The notes under the pieces are model-generated. The model was not told the origin of the DNA. It saw only the letters and a program-made list of their open reading frames with translations, and ran no database searches. DNA of 64,000 nucleotides. Origin: an uncultured Bacteroidales bacterium (GTDB taxonomy: Bacteria; Bacteroidota; Bacteroidia; Bacteroidales; F082). The stretch lies in NCBI GenBank assembly GCA_947303085.1, contig CAMYXP010000003.1, positions 124,001 through 188,000 of the forward strand. Reading direction: 5' to 3'. This document shows positions 1 to 8,713 of the stretch, piece by piece (position 1 is the stretch's first letter; each line of letters opens with the position of its first letter). A program made the position numbers and the translations under genes.

Positions 1-510
1 CCAATCAGAAGATGTGCAAAAGAAGAGACATGGATATCTGGATGGGCAGGAGTTAAAGTCTTTGCTACTCAGGATAAAAAGGAATTCTATACCGACAAAT
101 CACAAAGATTGATATACTTAGCTAAGATTACCAAGAGAATCAATTTTGGACAATACTGGTTGGGAAAAGAATACCAAAAGAAAAAAACAGAAAATAGTAT
201 TTGTGGTGATAATATTTATGAACCCGATGGTTCACTTCCGAGTGGATATAAACAACACGATAATAAAGGAGGTCATGGCGATAAAGAGATAGCAAACGAC
301 CTTAAAGGTGAAAATGTGTTGATATGTGATGAATTTTATTATTTTGGAATACAGAATGCGCTCGATGTCATGTCTGAATTAAAAGAAGATTCATTTGTTG
401 TACCAAGACGTAAAAAATTTTCTATGACAGACAGAGTTCCAAATAGAATAATAGAAATTGTTAAAAGTCATCTTTCACAAGCTAAATGTTATTCGTTTGG
501 TAACAAATAA
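1..510 (+). CDS. Nmad2 (nucleotide modification associated domain 2) protein, 5' end missing
   Basis: The reading frame is open from the first base of the window, so this gene begins upstream; 169 residues are visible. The order of motifs matches the Nmad2 family as I know it: an IRR segment near the visible start, a hydrophobic LIYLAKIT strand, an FGQYW stretch, then GDNIY and a late FYYFG motif. Nmad domains were named from comparative genomics of DNA base modification systems; their biochemical role is not established. The stop is 12 bp before the Nmad3 gene, so the two are probably co-transcribed and may work as a pair. A TTG at 109 is an internal codon rather than the start. Confidence 0.75.
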   Translation, partial: PIRRCAKEETWISGWAGVKVFATQDKKEFYTDKSQRLIYLAKITKRINFGQYWLGKEYQKKKTENSICGDNIYEPDGSLPSGYKQHDNKGGHGDKEIANDLKGENVLICDEFYYFGIQNALDVMSELKEDSFVVPRRKKFSMTDRVPNRIIEIVKSHLSQAKCYSFGNK

Positions 511-522
511 ACCCAAAGAATC

Positions 523-1338
523 ATGAGAATCATATTAAGTAGAAAGGGCTTTGACTCTTCTAAAAGTAATGGTGTTAGTAATGGAAATCAACCGAGCCCA
601 ATACTACCAGATGGAACGTTATTATCATTGCCTATACCGGACAAACAAGGAAACAACACTTTTTCATCTCTCAGTTGGAAAGATTTGAACTATTACAATG
701 ACATCATTTACTCGTTGAAACCGAAAACGATAATAAAACCCGAACACTCTTGTCATTTGGATCCTGACCTAAGAAAAGATGTAAAAGACAGATTCCCAGG
801 TTGGAAACCAGCTTTCGGACAAGCAGGAAGCGCATTGTCACACTTGCGAAAAAACAATGTCGGCATTGGTGATTTATTCCTATTTTTGGGCTGGTTTAGA
901 CAGACTGAGTATCTTGATGGAATTTTGAAATATAAAAAAGGAGCTCCTGATATACATATTATCTATGGGTATATGCAAGTTGGCGAGATAATCACATCAT
1001 TTGACAACGTTCCTGCTTGGTTAAAAGCGCATCCTCATGTGAGTGACGGAAATATTAGAGGTAATAATAATGCAATCTTCTTGCCAAAAGAAAATCTGTC
1101 GTTTTTACCATATAAGAAAGGTTGCGATGTCTTGGATTACCGCGACAATAGAGTATTGACAAAAGAAGGACTGTCGAAAGGTTGTTGGAAATTGCCAGAT
1201 TGTTTCAAAAATGTTAATATTACGTATCATCCGCATCCTTGGCGAGATGACTATTTTAAATCAGCTGGAAGAGGTCAGGAATTTGTTATGGAAGCTACTC
1301 CTGAAATACTAGAATGGGTAAAACAAATCATACAGTAA
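523..1338 (+). CDS. Nmad3 (nucleotide modification associated domain 3) protein
   Basis: 271 residues, full length for the family. Recognisable Nmad3 signatures in order: MRIILSRKGFDSS at the N-terminus, SPILPDGTLLSLPIPD (about 26-41), HLDPDL (about 77-82), PAFGQAGSA (about 95-103), GDLFLFLGWFR (about 115-125) and a YGYMQVGEI strand (about 148-156). There is no signal peptide or membrane segment, so it is cytoplasmic. The family is linked by gene neighbourhood to nucleic acid base modification, but no reaction is proven. It sits between Nmad2 (12 bp upstream) and a WYL regulator (start 2 bp downstream), which suggests one regulated unit. A function in modification or defence is inference from family context. 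Confidence 0.85.
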   Translation: MRIILSRKGFDSSKSNGVSNGNQPSPILPDGTLLSLPIPDKQGNNTFSSLSWKDLNYYNDIIYSLKPKTIIKPEHSCHLDPDLRKDVKDRFPGWKPAFGQAGSALSHLRKNNVGIGDLFLFLGWFRQTEYLDGILKYKKGAPDIHIIYGYMQVGEIITSFDNVPAWLKAHPHVSDGNIRGNNNAIFLPKENLSFLPYKKGCDVLDYRDNRVLTKEGLSKGCWKLPDCFKNVNITYHPHPWRDDYFKSAGRGQEFVMEATPEILEWVKQIIQ

Positions 1339-1340
1339 CC

Positions 1341-2255
1341 ATGTCAAAAAACCTCTTAAATAAATACGTTTGGCTCGTTGAGACGATTTACAAGGCGAAG
1401 TATATTTCTCTTGAGGAAATAAATAAGCTTTGGCTAGAGGAGGATATGAGTGAAGGGATGGAGATTCCAAGAAAGACCTTTAACACTTGGAAGAATCAAG
1501 CAGAGGAGTTGTTTGGGATTAACATCAACTGCGAGCGTAAGGGAGGATACCATTATTATATTGAAAACGCTGACGACATCAAAAACGGAGGATTCAGAAA
1601 TTGGCTGCTTGAATCAGTGTCGGTTGGCAATTTGCTACTTGAAAACAAAAGCCTAAGTAGTCGCATCATTCTCGAGAATGTGCCGTCAGGGAAGGAGCAT
1701 TTGGCTCGAATTCTTGAAGCAATGAAGAAAAACGAAGTTCTCGAAATTACTTATAAAAGCTATTGGGAAGACGACGAAAAGACTTTAAAAGTTGCTCCAT
1801 ATTGTGTAAAACTGTTCCGTCAGCGATGGTATATGGTGGCACGACGGCTTTTTGACGATAAAATCAGGATTTATTCTCTCGACAGAATTAGGCAATTATC
1901 AGTTACGGCTGAAAATTTCACATATCCAGATGATTTCAGTCCTGAGAATTATTTTGATGGTTTCTTTGGTATTATCAACATTAAGGATGTTCCTGTAGAA
2001 ACTGTTGTGCTGAAAGTTGATGCTGGTCAGGCTAATTATTTGCGAGCGTTGCCGTTGCATTCTTCACAAAAAGAAGTTGAGCGTAATATTTTCGGCAGTA
2101 TTTTTACTTTAAAAATTCGTCCGACTTTCGATTTTATTCAAGAAATCCTATGGAATGGAGATTCCGTTGAAGTACTTGAACCTCAATGGCTTAGAGTTGA
2201 AATGGCTGGAATTGTAAAGCGTTTGTGGGATAAATACAAAATTAAGAGGAGATGA
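1341..2255 (+). CDS. WYL-domain transcriptional regulator
   Basis: 304 residues from the ATG at 1341. An in-frame ATG at 1314 exists but lies inside the Nmad3 gene; 1341, two bases after the Nmad3 stop, is the more natural start. The N-terminal ~100 residues look like a helical DNA-binding region. A WYL domain follows, with the signature RWYMVARR around W163-Y164 and the conserved IYSLDRI strand after it, then a WCX-like C-terminal region. WYL regulators bind ligands, often nucleic acids or nucleotides, and commonly control phage-defence and DNA-damage genes. Lying inside the Nmad operon and overlapping the exonuclease start by 4 bp, it probably controls its own cluster. Confidence 0.85.
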   Translation: MSKNLLNKYVWLVETIYKAKYISLEEINKLWLEEDMSEGMEIPRKTFNTWKNQAEELFGININCERKGGYHYYIENADDIKNGGFRNWLLESVSVGNLLLENKSLSSRIILENVPSGKEHLARILEAMKKNEVLEITYKSYWEDDEKTLKVAPYCVKLFRQRWYMVARRLFDDKIRIYSLDRIRQLSVTAENFTYPDDFSPENYFDGFFGIINIKDVPVETVVLKVDAGQANYLRALPLHSSQKEVERNIFGSIFTLKIRPTFDFIQEILWNGDSVEVLEPQWLRVEMAGIVKRLWDKYKIKRR

Positions 2256-2746
2256 AAGATTTCGCCGCCATCGATTTCGAAACTGCCAACTGCGAGCCGA
2301 CAAGCGTTTGCAGCGTAGGAGTCGTTGTCGTTCGCGACGGGGTGTTTACCGACAGTTTCTATTCGTTGATACAGCCTGAACCAAATTATTACAATTATTG
2401 GAATACTCGAGTACATGGATTAACTCAGCGAGATACTGAAAATGCATTGGTGTTTCCATACGTTTGGGAACAAATTGAACCATTGATTGAAGGTTTGCCG
2501 TTAGTTGCACACAATAGTCCGTTTGACGAGGGCTGTCTGAAAGCTGTTTTTCGTTGCTATCAAATGGATTACCCTGATTATCAGTTCTTTTGCACTTGTC
2601 GCGCTTCAAGAAAGCATTTTGGCAAGCTGCTCCCAAACCATCAGCTTCACACAGTAGCAGAAGCCTGCGGCTATCATTTAGAAAATCATCACCATGCGTT
2701 GGCCGATGCAGAAGCTTGCGCGTGGATAGCAAGGGAGTTGTTGTAA
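2252..2746 (+). CDS. DEDDh-family 3'-5' exonuclease
   Basis: 164-residue stand-alone DnaQ-like exonuclease. The metal-binding residues are visible: D8 and E10 (DFET, ExoI), D92 (HNSPFDEG, ExoII) and the H147-x4-D152 pair (ExoIII). HGLT around residues 55-58 is typical of this group. It removes nucleotides from 3' ends of DNA or RNA. The start ATG overlaps the WYL stop (ATGA), so translation is probably coupled, and the operon ends at the hairpin just downstream. Its job in the cluster is unknown; trimming or destroying nucleic acid next to a modification system is plausible. It is distinct from the exonuclease domain fused to the nearby polymerase. Confidence 0.85.
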   Translation: MKDFAAIDFETANCEPTSVCSVGVVVVRDGVFTDSFYSLIQPEPNYYNYWNTRVHGLTQRDTENALVFPYVWEQIEPLIEGLPLVAHNSPFDEGCLKAVFRCYQMDYPDYQFFCTCRASRKHFGKLLPNHQLHTVAEACGYHLENHHHALADAEACAWIARELL

Positions 2747-2749
2747 ACT

Positions 2750-2779
2750 AAAAAAGCACCGCTTTTGCGGTGCTTTTTT
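2750..2779. terminator. Bidirectional intrinsic terminator
   Basis: A perfect 13-bp stem (AAAAAAGCACCGC / GCGGTGCTTTTTT) with a TTTT loop. A-rich on one side and T-rich on the other, it can end both the rightward exonuclease operon and the leftward rpsP transcript. Confidence 0.9.
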
Positions 2780-2801
2780 GTTGTTTTTTAAGATTTGAAT
2801 C

Positions 2802-3362
2802 TTAAGCTTCTGTAGCTGGAGTTTCCTCTGCTGCTGGAGCCTCTTCTGCAGGTGCTTCCTCAGCGTTTTCAGCTGCTGCTGCGGCGGCTGCCTGTGCTGC
2901 GAGCTCTGCCTGTTTCTTGGCGATAGCTTCAGCGCGTGCTGCGTTAACCTTACTTTCTGCTTCGATTCTAGCCTTGTGGTCAGCTCTTGTCTTCTCAACT
3001 TTAGCCTTGATTTCCTGAGCTAACTTGGCTTCTTTTTCTTTCATCCATGTCTGGAATTTGACTTCGGCCTGTTCAGCTGTCATAGCGCCCTTCTGAACAC
3101 CAATCATGAGGTGCTTCTTGAGCATGACACCCTTCTTCGAAAGGATTGAACGGACTGTGTCGGTTGGCTGAGCACCCTTGTTTAACCAATCAAGAGCTTT
3201 GTCAAAATTCAAATTGATCTCAGCTGGAACTGTTACAGGATTGTAAGTTCCGATTTTTTCAATAAATCTACCATCACGAGGTGCGCGACCGTCTGCAATT
3301 ACAATGTGATAGAAAGGCTGACCCTTTTTACCATGTCTCTGTAATCTGATTTTTGCTGGCAT
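2802..3362 (-). CDS. rpsP: 30S ribosomal protein S16
   Basis: 186 residues. The first ~80 are a standard S16 domain ([16 protein letters not shown], then [12 protein letters not shown]), a small-subunit protein needed for 30S assembly. The rest is a long, charged, then Ala/Glu-rich tail ending in [10 protein letters not shown]16 in E. coli is about 82 residues; extended tails are usual in Bacteroidota, so this is a lineage trait and not a fusion. It is transcribed alone from a clear promoter at 3425-3455 and ends at the shared terminator. The trmD, rimM and rplS genes that often accompany it elsewhere are not adjacent. Confidence 0.95.
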   Translation of the reverse strand: MPAKIRLQRHGKKGQPFYHIVIADGRAPRDGRFIEKIGTYNPVTVPAEINLNFDKALDWLNKGAQPTDTVRSILSKKGVMLKKHLMIGVQKGAMTAEQAEVKFQTWMKEKEAKLAQEIKAKVEKTRADHKARIEAESKVNAARAEAIAKKQAELAAQAAAAAAAENAEEAPAEEAPAAEETPATEA

Positions 3363-3424
3363 AAAATTACTTTTTTAATTGATTTATAATTAGTTAACTC
3401 AAACCTACCCGAGGTTTGCGGGTG

Positions 3425-3455
3425 CAAAAGTACAAAAATTTTCAACATCATCAAC
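3425..3455 (-). promoter_or_regulatory. Bacteroidota-type promoter of rpsP
   Basis: On the minus strand TACTTTTG (-7 box, TAnnTTTG) lies at 3425-3432, with GTTG (-33) at 3452-3455 and a 19-bp spacer. The position fits a ~55-nt leader before the rpsP start at 3362. Confidence 0.7.
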
Positions 3456-3541
3456 ATTTTCATAAAAATATTTCATAAATCTCTGATTTTCAAACCATTT
3501 AAAAATTTTCAAAATTAATGACATTTTTCACAAAAATTCCT

Positions 3542-3549
3542 TATCTTTG
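3542..3549 (+). promoter_or_regulatory. Candidate -7 box for dnaE
   Basis: TATCTTTG matches TAnnTTTG 110 bp upstream of the dnaE ATG. No clear TTTG -33 box is seen at the usual spacing, so the call rests on the -7 match and position. The rest of 3456-3658 is AT-rich with no gene and ends in a tandem repeat. Confidence 0.5.
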
Positions 3550-3614
3550 AAAGTTGATTTCATTGCAAAAATAGCATTGATTTTCAATGAAAAATTAAAT
3601 AATAATCGCCGACA

Positions 3615-3656
3615 GCTAACGGCTAATGGCTAATAGCTAATGGCTAAAGACTAAAA
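3615..3656 (+). repeat. Heptamer tandem repeat directly before dnaE
   Basis: Six consecutive 7-base units with the pattern GCTAAYG: GCTAACG, GCTAATG, GCTAATA, GCTAATG, GCTAAAG and a degenerate ACTAAAA. The array ends two bases before the dnaE ATG, so it occupies the place where a ribosome-binding site would be and no Shine-Dalgarno is present. Confidence 0.85.
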
Positions 3657-3658
3657 AA

Positions 3659-6600
3659 ATGTTCCTGATTTTCGACACCGAGACCACTGGCTTGCCACTG
3701 CTTAAAAACGCCCCGCTGACCAACTTCGACAACTGGCCACGAATGGTTCAGATTGCTTGGCAGCTGCACGACGAACTCGGCAATTTCGTTGAGGCTCAGA
3801 ATCATATCGTGCGCCCCGATGGCTTTGAGATCCCAATCAACGCCAAAATGGTACACGGAATTTCCACAGAATACGCTCTCGAACACGGCGAGCCTCTGCA
3901 CGATGTTCTTGAAATGTTCCTCGAATCTTGTAAAAAGGCGAAATACCTTGTCGGACATAACATTAACTTCGATTTGAGCGTTGTCGGATGCGAGTTTTTG
4001 CGCGACCGTGGCGAGAATCCGCTGACAAATTGGAAAGTCATCGATACCTGCACAGAAAAGACCGCAAATTATTGTCAGTTCCCAGGTGGCAGTCACGGCA
4101 AGTTTAAATTCCCCAAACTTATTGATTTTCACAAACTTTTGTTTGGCGAAGACTTCAGCTCGGCTCATAATGCCTGCGCCGATGTGGAGGCTACAGCTCG
4201 CGTCTTCCTCGAATGTGTCCGTCTCGGATTGCTTGATAATACTGACATTCCGGAAGGAGAGGGGTTTTTTAAAAAGTTCCGTGAGGCAAATCCTGACGTT
4301 ATTAAAGCTGCCGGAATTGAAATAAAGCCGAATTATTCAAAAACAGACGAAAATATTAAACCTGAATCTGAATCTCAAGTCAATGATGTTGAGGATAAGA
4401 AGGATATCCAGTTTACACATCTTCATGTGCACTCGCATTTCTCGATACTGGATGGAATGTCGAAGATACCGGATTTGGTTGACAAATGTCTGAAATATAA
4501 GATGTATGCCATGGCACTTACTGACCATGGTAACATGTTTGGAATCAAGGAGTTAGCTGATTATTCCGACAAGGTTAACGGAAAGGTTAAAGATAAGATA
4601 AAGGAGCAAGAAGCGATTCTGAAGAAAGAAGACGCTATCGAAGAGGAGAAAGCTGCTGCTAATCAAGAGATTGAAAAGCTGAAGGGACAGTTTTTCAAGC
4701 CTATTTTCGGTACTGAGGCATATTGTGCGCCGGTGAATATCGCTAAGCGTGATGGTCGCGCCGACCGTGGCTGGCACCTGATTTTGTTGGCAAAGAACAA
4801 AACCGGATACAAGAATCTTTGTAAGCTCGCATCAATAGCATATACCGACGGTTTCTACTATAATCCGCGTATCGATCACTCGCTTTTAGAGAAATATCAC
4901 GAGGGAATTATAGCAAGTTCAGCATGTCTCGGAGGCGAGGTGCCGCAGAAAATCATGAACGGCGACATCAAAGGCGCGGAAGAGACGATAATGTGGTTCA
5001 AATCGCTATTTGGCGACGACTATTACCTTGAAATTCAAAGACATAAGACAGACAAACTAGGTGGCGACCAAGAGGTTTACGCTCGTCAAGTGGAGGTCAA
5101 TAAGGTGATTTTGGAGCTGGCAAAGAAGACCAATACCAAGGTTATCTGCACCAATGACGCACATTTTGTGGAGGAAGAGCATGGCGAGGCTCACGACCGA
5201 TTAATCTGCCTCAGCACAGGCAAAGACCTCGACGACCCGACACGAATGCATTATACCAAGCAGGAGTGGCTCAAGACACCTGAGGAGATGGCGAAGATAT
5301 TCTCCGATGTGCCGGAAGTGCTGGCAAATACTATGGAAATCGCCGACAAGGTGGAGACATATTCCATCAATTCCGACCCGATAATGCCGGAGTTCGATAT
5401 TCCAAAAGATTTTGGTACTGTTGAGGATTATAAAAAGAAATTCACCGAAGAGGATTTATATAATGAGTTTACTTGCGACGAGCACGGCAATGAGGTGATG
5501 AGTCGCGAGGCAGGCGAGAAGAAGATCAAGAAAATGGGCGGTTACGAGAAGCTGTACCGTATCAAACTTGAGGCGGATTATCTCTCTAAACTGGCTTGGG
5601 AAGGTGCGAAGATGCGTTACGGCGACAACCTCACCGACGAGCAGAAGGAACGCATCAATTTCGAGCTGCATACCATGAAATCAATGGGATTCCCCGGTTA
5701 CTTCTTGATTGTCGCTGATTATATCCGTGGCGCACGTGAAGAATTAGGTGTTTCTGTCGGTCCAGGACGTGGCTCGGCGGCTGGCTCAGTAGTTGCTTAC
5801 TGCTTGAAAATCACTGATGTAGACCCGCTGAAGTACGACTTGCTGTTTGAGCGTTTCCTTAACCCAGATCGTATCTCGTTGCCTGATATCGACGTTGACT
5901 TCGATGATGACGGACGTGCTAAGGTTCTTGAGTGGATTACCAAGAAATACGGCAAAGAGAAGGTGGCGCACATCATCACTTACGGCACTATGGCAGCAAA
6001 ATCGGCCATTCAGGATGTGAGCCGTGTGCAGAAGATTCCGTTGCCGGAAGTAGCGACGATAAAGAGTTACATTCCAGACCGCAGTTTCCCTGACAACATC
6101 AAGGATGAAAAAGGAAAATCGCCGAAGGTGAACCTTAAAAACTGCTACAAATATGTCCCTGAACTCAAGGAAATGCTCAACGGCGAAGATGAAAATGTGT
6201 CGTCGATGCTGACGTATGCGAGCGAACTCGAGGATACAAACCGCCAAATTGGCATCCATGCTTGCGGTGTCATCATCGGTGCTGACGATTTGACGAAATT
6301 TGCGCCAGTGTGCACCATCAAAGATAAGGATACAGGCGAGGATGTGCTTGTGACTCAATACGATGGACACGTTGTCGAGAATGTCGGTCTCATCAAGATG
6401 GACTTCCTTGGTTTGAAGACTTTGACTCAAATCAAGGACGCATTGGCTAATATCAAGAAGACTCACGGCATCGACCTTGACATCGACCATATCCCGATTG
6501 ACGACAAAGAGACGTTTGCATTGTTTAGTTCGGGCAACACCATCGGTACGTTCCAGTTCGAATCGGCAGGTATGCAGAAGTATCTGAAAGAACTGCAACC

Positions 6601-8242
6601 TACTGTGTTTGAAGACCTTATCGCTATGAACGCCCTCTATCGTCCGGGCCCGATGGAGTACATCCCTAATTTCATCGCTCGTAAACACGGTAGAGAACCT
6701 ATCGCATACGACTTCCCGGAGATGGAAAAATATCTTAAGGATACCTATGGCGTGACGGTGTATCAGGAGCAGGTGATGCTTCTGTCAAGGCAGCTGGCCA
6801 ACTTCACCCGCGGTGAGTCGGACACCTTGCGTAAAGCAATGGGTAAGAAGCAGATAGCTAAGATGATGGAACTCAAGGACAAGTTCATGAAACAAGGTCA
6901 GGAGCTCGGTCATGATGCGAAAACACTTGAAAAGATTTGGAACGACTGGGAGAAATTCGCTTCGTATGCTTTCAACAAATCGCATGCTACTTGTTATTCA
7001 TGGGTGGCATATCAGACGGCCTATCTGAAGGCGCATTATCCGGCTGAGTTTATGGCTGCCGTGTTGAACTCAAGCATCCGCGACGCTGAAGAAGTCATTT
7101 TTATGTTGGATGAGTGTAAGCGAATGAAAATCAATGTTTTACCACCTAATGTCAATAGGTCGGAGTATAAGTTTACGGTCGACGAGCAAGGCAATATCTG
7201 CTATGGCTTGGGAGGTATTAAGGGCATTGGTGAGGTGGCCGACACCATCAAAGAGGAACGTGAGGCGAACGGACGTTATACCAGTTTTGCTGATTTTATG
7301 GCTCGTGTGGGGGCAAAGAACCTCAACAGAAAAGTGTTGGAACAGTTAGCAAGAGCTGGTGCTTTCAGCGATTTTACCGAGTTACATCGCGCCGCATATT
7401 TCTATATCGCGCCTGGCGAGAAGATGAATTTCATTGAGAAGTCGATAAAGCAGGTCAACGCTAGCAACGAACGCAAAAACAACGCTCAAATCGACCTTTT
7501 CGGCGAACTCGAGGCGGCAGGCGGTGATGATTTGTTCAAGCTTGACATCCCTGAATGCGAGCATTGGTCGAACATCAAGATGCTTGACGAGGAAAAAGAA
7601 GCCATCGGTTTCTACCTGAGCTCGCATCCGCTTGACGCATACGAATATACGATAAGGTATTTCGCGGATACGAAGCTTGAGAACTTGCAAAACGTAATCC
7701 AAACAAAGAAAGGCACTACGATACATCTTGCTGGAATCGTGACGAATTCAGCCGAGATGACTACCAAGACTGGCAAGCCTTTCGGCAAGTATACCATTGA
7801 GGATCAGACAGGTAGCTATGATTTCGCTTTGTTCGGCGAGACCTATCTGAAGTTCCATTATCTTTTTGCTTTAGGCACGCCGTTGATGATAACTGGAATC
7901 GTTCAGGAACCTTATTATAATAGGGATTTGCCGGATGACAAGAAACGTCCGAATGAGCTGAAAGTACTTGAGGTTAAGTTACTTGAAGAAGTTTTTGAGA
8001 AATCGAAACGCGAAGCGAAGTTTGTCGTGGATATCAATAAGTTAAATTCTCAAAATGTGCAATCCATTATTGATATCATCAAAGAAAATCCGGGAAATCA
8101 GCCGTATTCGATGCTGCTTGTCGACAAGGGGCACAATATGACTTGCTCGACGCATCCTGAGAAAGGCAAAATCAATGCGGAGGCGGTTTTCAAAAAAATG
8201 AACGATTATAGCGATTTTGTTACTTACGATTTATTAAAATAA
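3659..8242 (+). CDS. dnaE: DNA polymerase III alpha subunit with fused N-terminal proofreading exonuclease
   Basis: 1527 residues against about 1160 for E. coli DnaE. Residues 1-~195 form a DEDDh exonuclease domain: D6 and E8 in FDTETTG, HNINFD, and a late H-x4-D in HNACAD. After a charged linker (~225-250) come the PHP domain (HLHVHSHFSILDG, then LTDHGNM), the palm and fingers with PDIDVDFDDD (D743, D745 catalytic), GPGRGSAAGS and RPGPMEYIP, helix-hairpin-helix repeats, and an OB fold near the C-terminus. It is the replicative polymerase, and the fusion should place proofreading in the same chain. Similar epsilon-alpha fusions occur in some Bacteroidota. The start is the ATG after the heptamer array. 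Confidence 0.93.
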   Translation: MFLIFDTETTGLPLLKNAPLTNFDNWPRMVQIAWQLHDELGNFVEAQNHIVRPDGFEIPINAKMVHGISTEYALEHGEPLHDVLEMFLESCKKAKYLVGHNINFDLSVVGCEFLRDRGENPLTNWKVIDTCTEKTANYCQFPGGSHGKFKFPKLIDFHKLLFGEDFSSAHNACADVEATARVFLECVRLGLLDNTDIPEGEGFFKKFREANPDVIKAAGIEIKPNYSKTDENIKPESESQVNDVEDKKDIQFTHLHVHSHFSILDGMSKIPDLVDKCLKYKMYAMALTDHGNMFGIKELADYSDKVNGKVKDKIKEQEAILKKEDAIEEEKAAANQEIEKLKGQFFKPIFGTEAYCAPVNIAKRDGRADRGWHLILLAKNKTGYKNLCKLASIAYTDGFYYNPRIDHSLLEKYHEGIIASSACLGGEVPQKIMNGDIKGAEETIMWFKSLFGDDYYLEIQRHKTDKLGGDQEVYARQVEVNKVILELAKKTNTKVICTNDAHFVEEEHGEAHDRLICLSTGKDLDDPTRMHYTKQEWLKTPEEMAKIFSDVPEVLANTMEIADKVETYSINSDPIMPEFDIPKDFGTVEDYKKKFTEEDLYNEFTCDEHGNEVMSREAGEKKIKKMGGYEKLYRIKLEADYLSKLAWEGAKMRYGDNLTDEQKERINFELHTMKSMGFPGYFLIVADYIRGAREELGVSVGPGRGSAAGSVVAYCLKITDVDPLKYDLLFERFLNPDRISLPDIDVDFDDDGRAKVLEWITKKYGKEKVAHIITYGTMAAKSAIQDVSRVQKIPLPEVATIKSYIPDRSFPDNIKDEKGKSPKVNLKNCYKYVPELKEMLNGEDENVSSMLTYASELEDTNRQIGIHACGVIIGADDLTKFAPVCTIKDKDTGEDVLVTQYDGHVVENVGLIKMDFLGLKTLTQIKDALANIKKTHGIDLDIDHIPIDDKETFALFSSGNTIGTFQFESAGMQKYLKELQPTVFEDLIAMNALYRPGPMEYIPNFIARKHGREPIAYDFPEMEKYLKDTYGVTVYQEQVMLLSRQLANFTRGESDTLRKAMGKKQIAKMMELKDKFMKQGQELGHDAKTLEKIWNDWEKFASYAFNKSHATCYSWVAYQTAYLKAHYPAEFMAAVLNSSIRDAEEVIFMLDECKRMKINVLPPNVNRSEYKFTVDEQGNICYGLGGIKGIGEVADTIKEEREANGRYTSFADFMARVGAKNLNRKVLEQLARAGAFSDFTELHRAAYFYIAPGEKMNFIEKSIKQVNASNERKNNAQIDLFGELEAAGGDDLFKLDIPECEHWSNIKMLDEEKEAIGFYLSSHPLDAYEYTIRYFADTKLENLQNVIQTKKGTTIHLAGIVTNSAEMTTKTGKPFGKYTIEDQTGSYDFALFGETYLKFHYLFALGTPLMITGIVQEPYYNRDLPDDKKRPNELKVLEVKLLEEVFEKSKREAKFVVDINKLNSQNVQSIIDIIKENPGNQPYSMLLVDKGHNMTCSTHPEKGKINAEAVFKKMNDYSDFVTYDLLK

Positions 8243-8243
8243 T

Positions 8244-8251
8244 TATCTTTG
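8244..8251 (+). promoter_or_regulatory. -7 box for trxA
   Basis: TATCTTTG just after the dnaE stop and 44 bp before the trxA ATG. A TTTG at 8216-8219 could be the -33 box, but the 24-bp spacer is long. Confidence 0.5.
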
Positions 8252-8294
8252 CAAAAATTATAGATTTAAAATTTAATATTAAAAATTTAAAATT

Positions 8295-8612
8295 ATGGCA
8301 GTACATATCACAGAACAGAACTTCGAAGCTGAAGTTTTAAAATCGGAACTCCCAGTAATGGTTGACTTTGGCGCAACATGGTGCGGTCCATGCCGCATGA
8401 TTGCTCCTTACATGGAACAGCTTTCTGATGAATATGCCGGAAAGGCAAAAGTGGCAAAAGTCGACGTCGACGAATGCCCAGGCATCGCTGCAAAATTCGG
8501 CATCAGAAACGTGCCGACAGTGTTATTCTTTAAGAACGGCGAGGTCGTTGAGAAACACGTTGGAGGTGCTCCAAAATCAGTGTTTGAGGAGAAACTTCAA
8601 AAGTTCCTTTAA
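8295..8612 (+). CDS. trxA: Thioredoxin
   Basis: 105 residues, normal thioredoxin length. It has the redox motif WCGPC (C30, C33), the conserved PTVLFF loop with cis-proline around 74, and a terminal helix. It reduces protein disulfides in the cytoplasm. There is no signal peptide, so it is the housekeeping form and not a periplasmic one. It has its own -7 box and is followed by a hairpin with a T-rich tail, so it is probably a single-gene transcript. Confidence 0.95.
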   Translation: MAVHITEQNFEAEVLKSELPVMVDFGATWCGPCRMIAPYMEQLSDEYAGKAKVAKVDVDECPGIAAKFGIRNVPTVLFFKNGEVVEKHVGGAPKSVFEEKLQKFL

Positions 8613-8640
8613 GTAGGATAATCGCCTAACGGCTGATAAG

Positions 8641-8682
8641 AAAGGATAAACGCTTCGCTGATAATAATTCTTATCCTTTTTA
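8641..8682 (+). terminator. Likely terminator after trxA
   Basis: A 9-bp stem AAAGGATAA / TTATCCTTT with a 21-nt loop is followed by T-rich sequence. The surrounding 8613-8713 has further GATAAG/CTTATC echoes and no gene. Confidence 0.55.
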
Positions 8683-8713
8683 TCCATCTTATCTTTCTTA
8701 TCCATATATCCTA

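Noticed and set aside
2183..3000. Several overlapping minus-strand frames over the exonuclease and rpsP tail
   Set aside because: Out-of-frame shadows of the exonuclease gene and the repetitive Ala/Glu codons of S16.
3615..3656. Tandem heptamers as a CRISPR array
   Set aside because: Units are 7 bp with no spacers and no cas genes are present.
5786..6688. 300-codon open frame on the minus strand inside dnaE
   Set aside because: It is antisense to the conserved catalytic core of dnaE, has no promoter and no recognisable protein features; it comes from codon bias.
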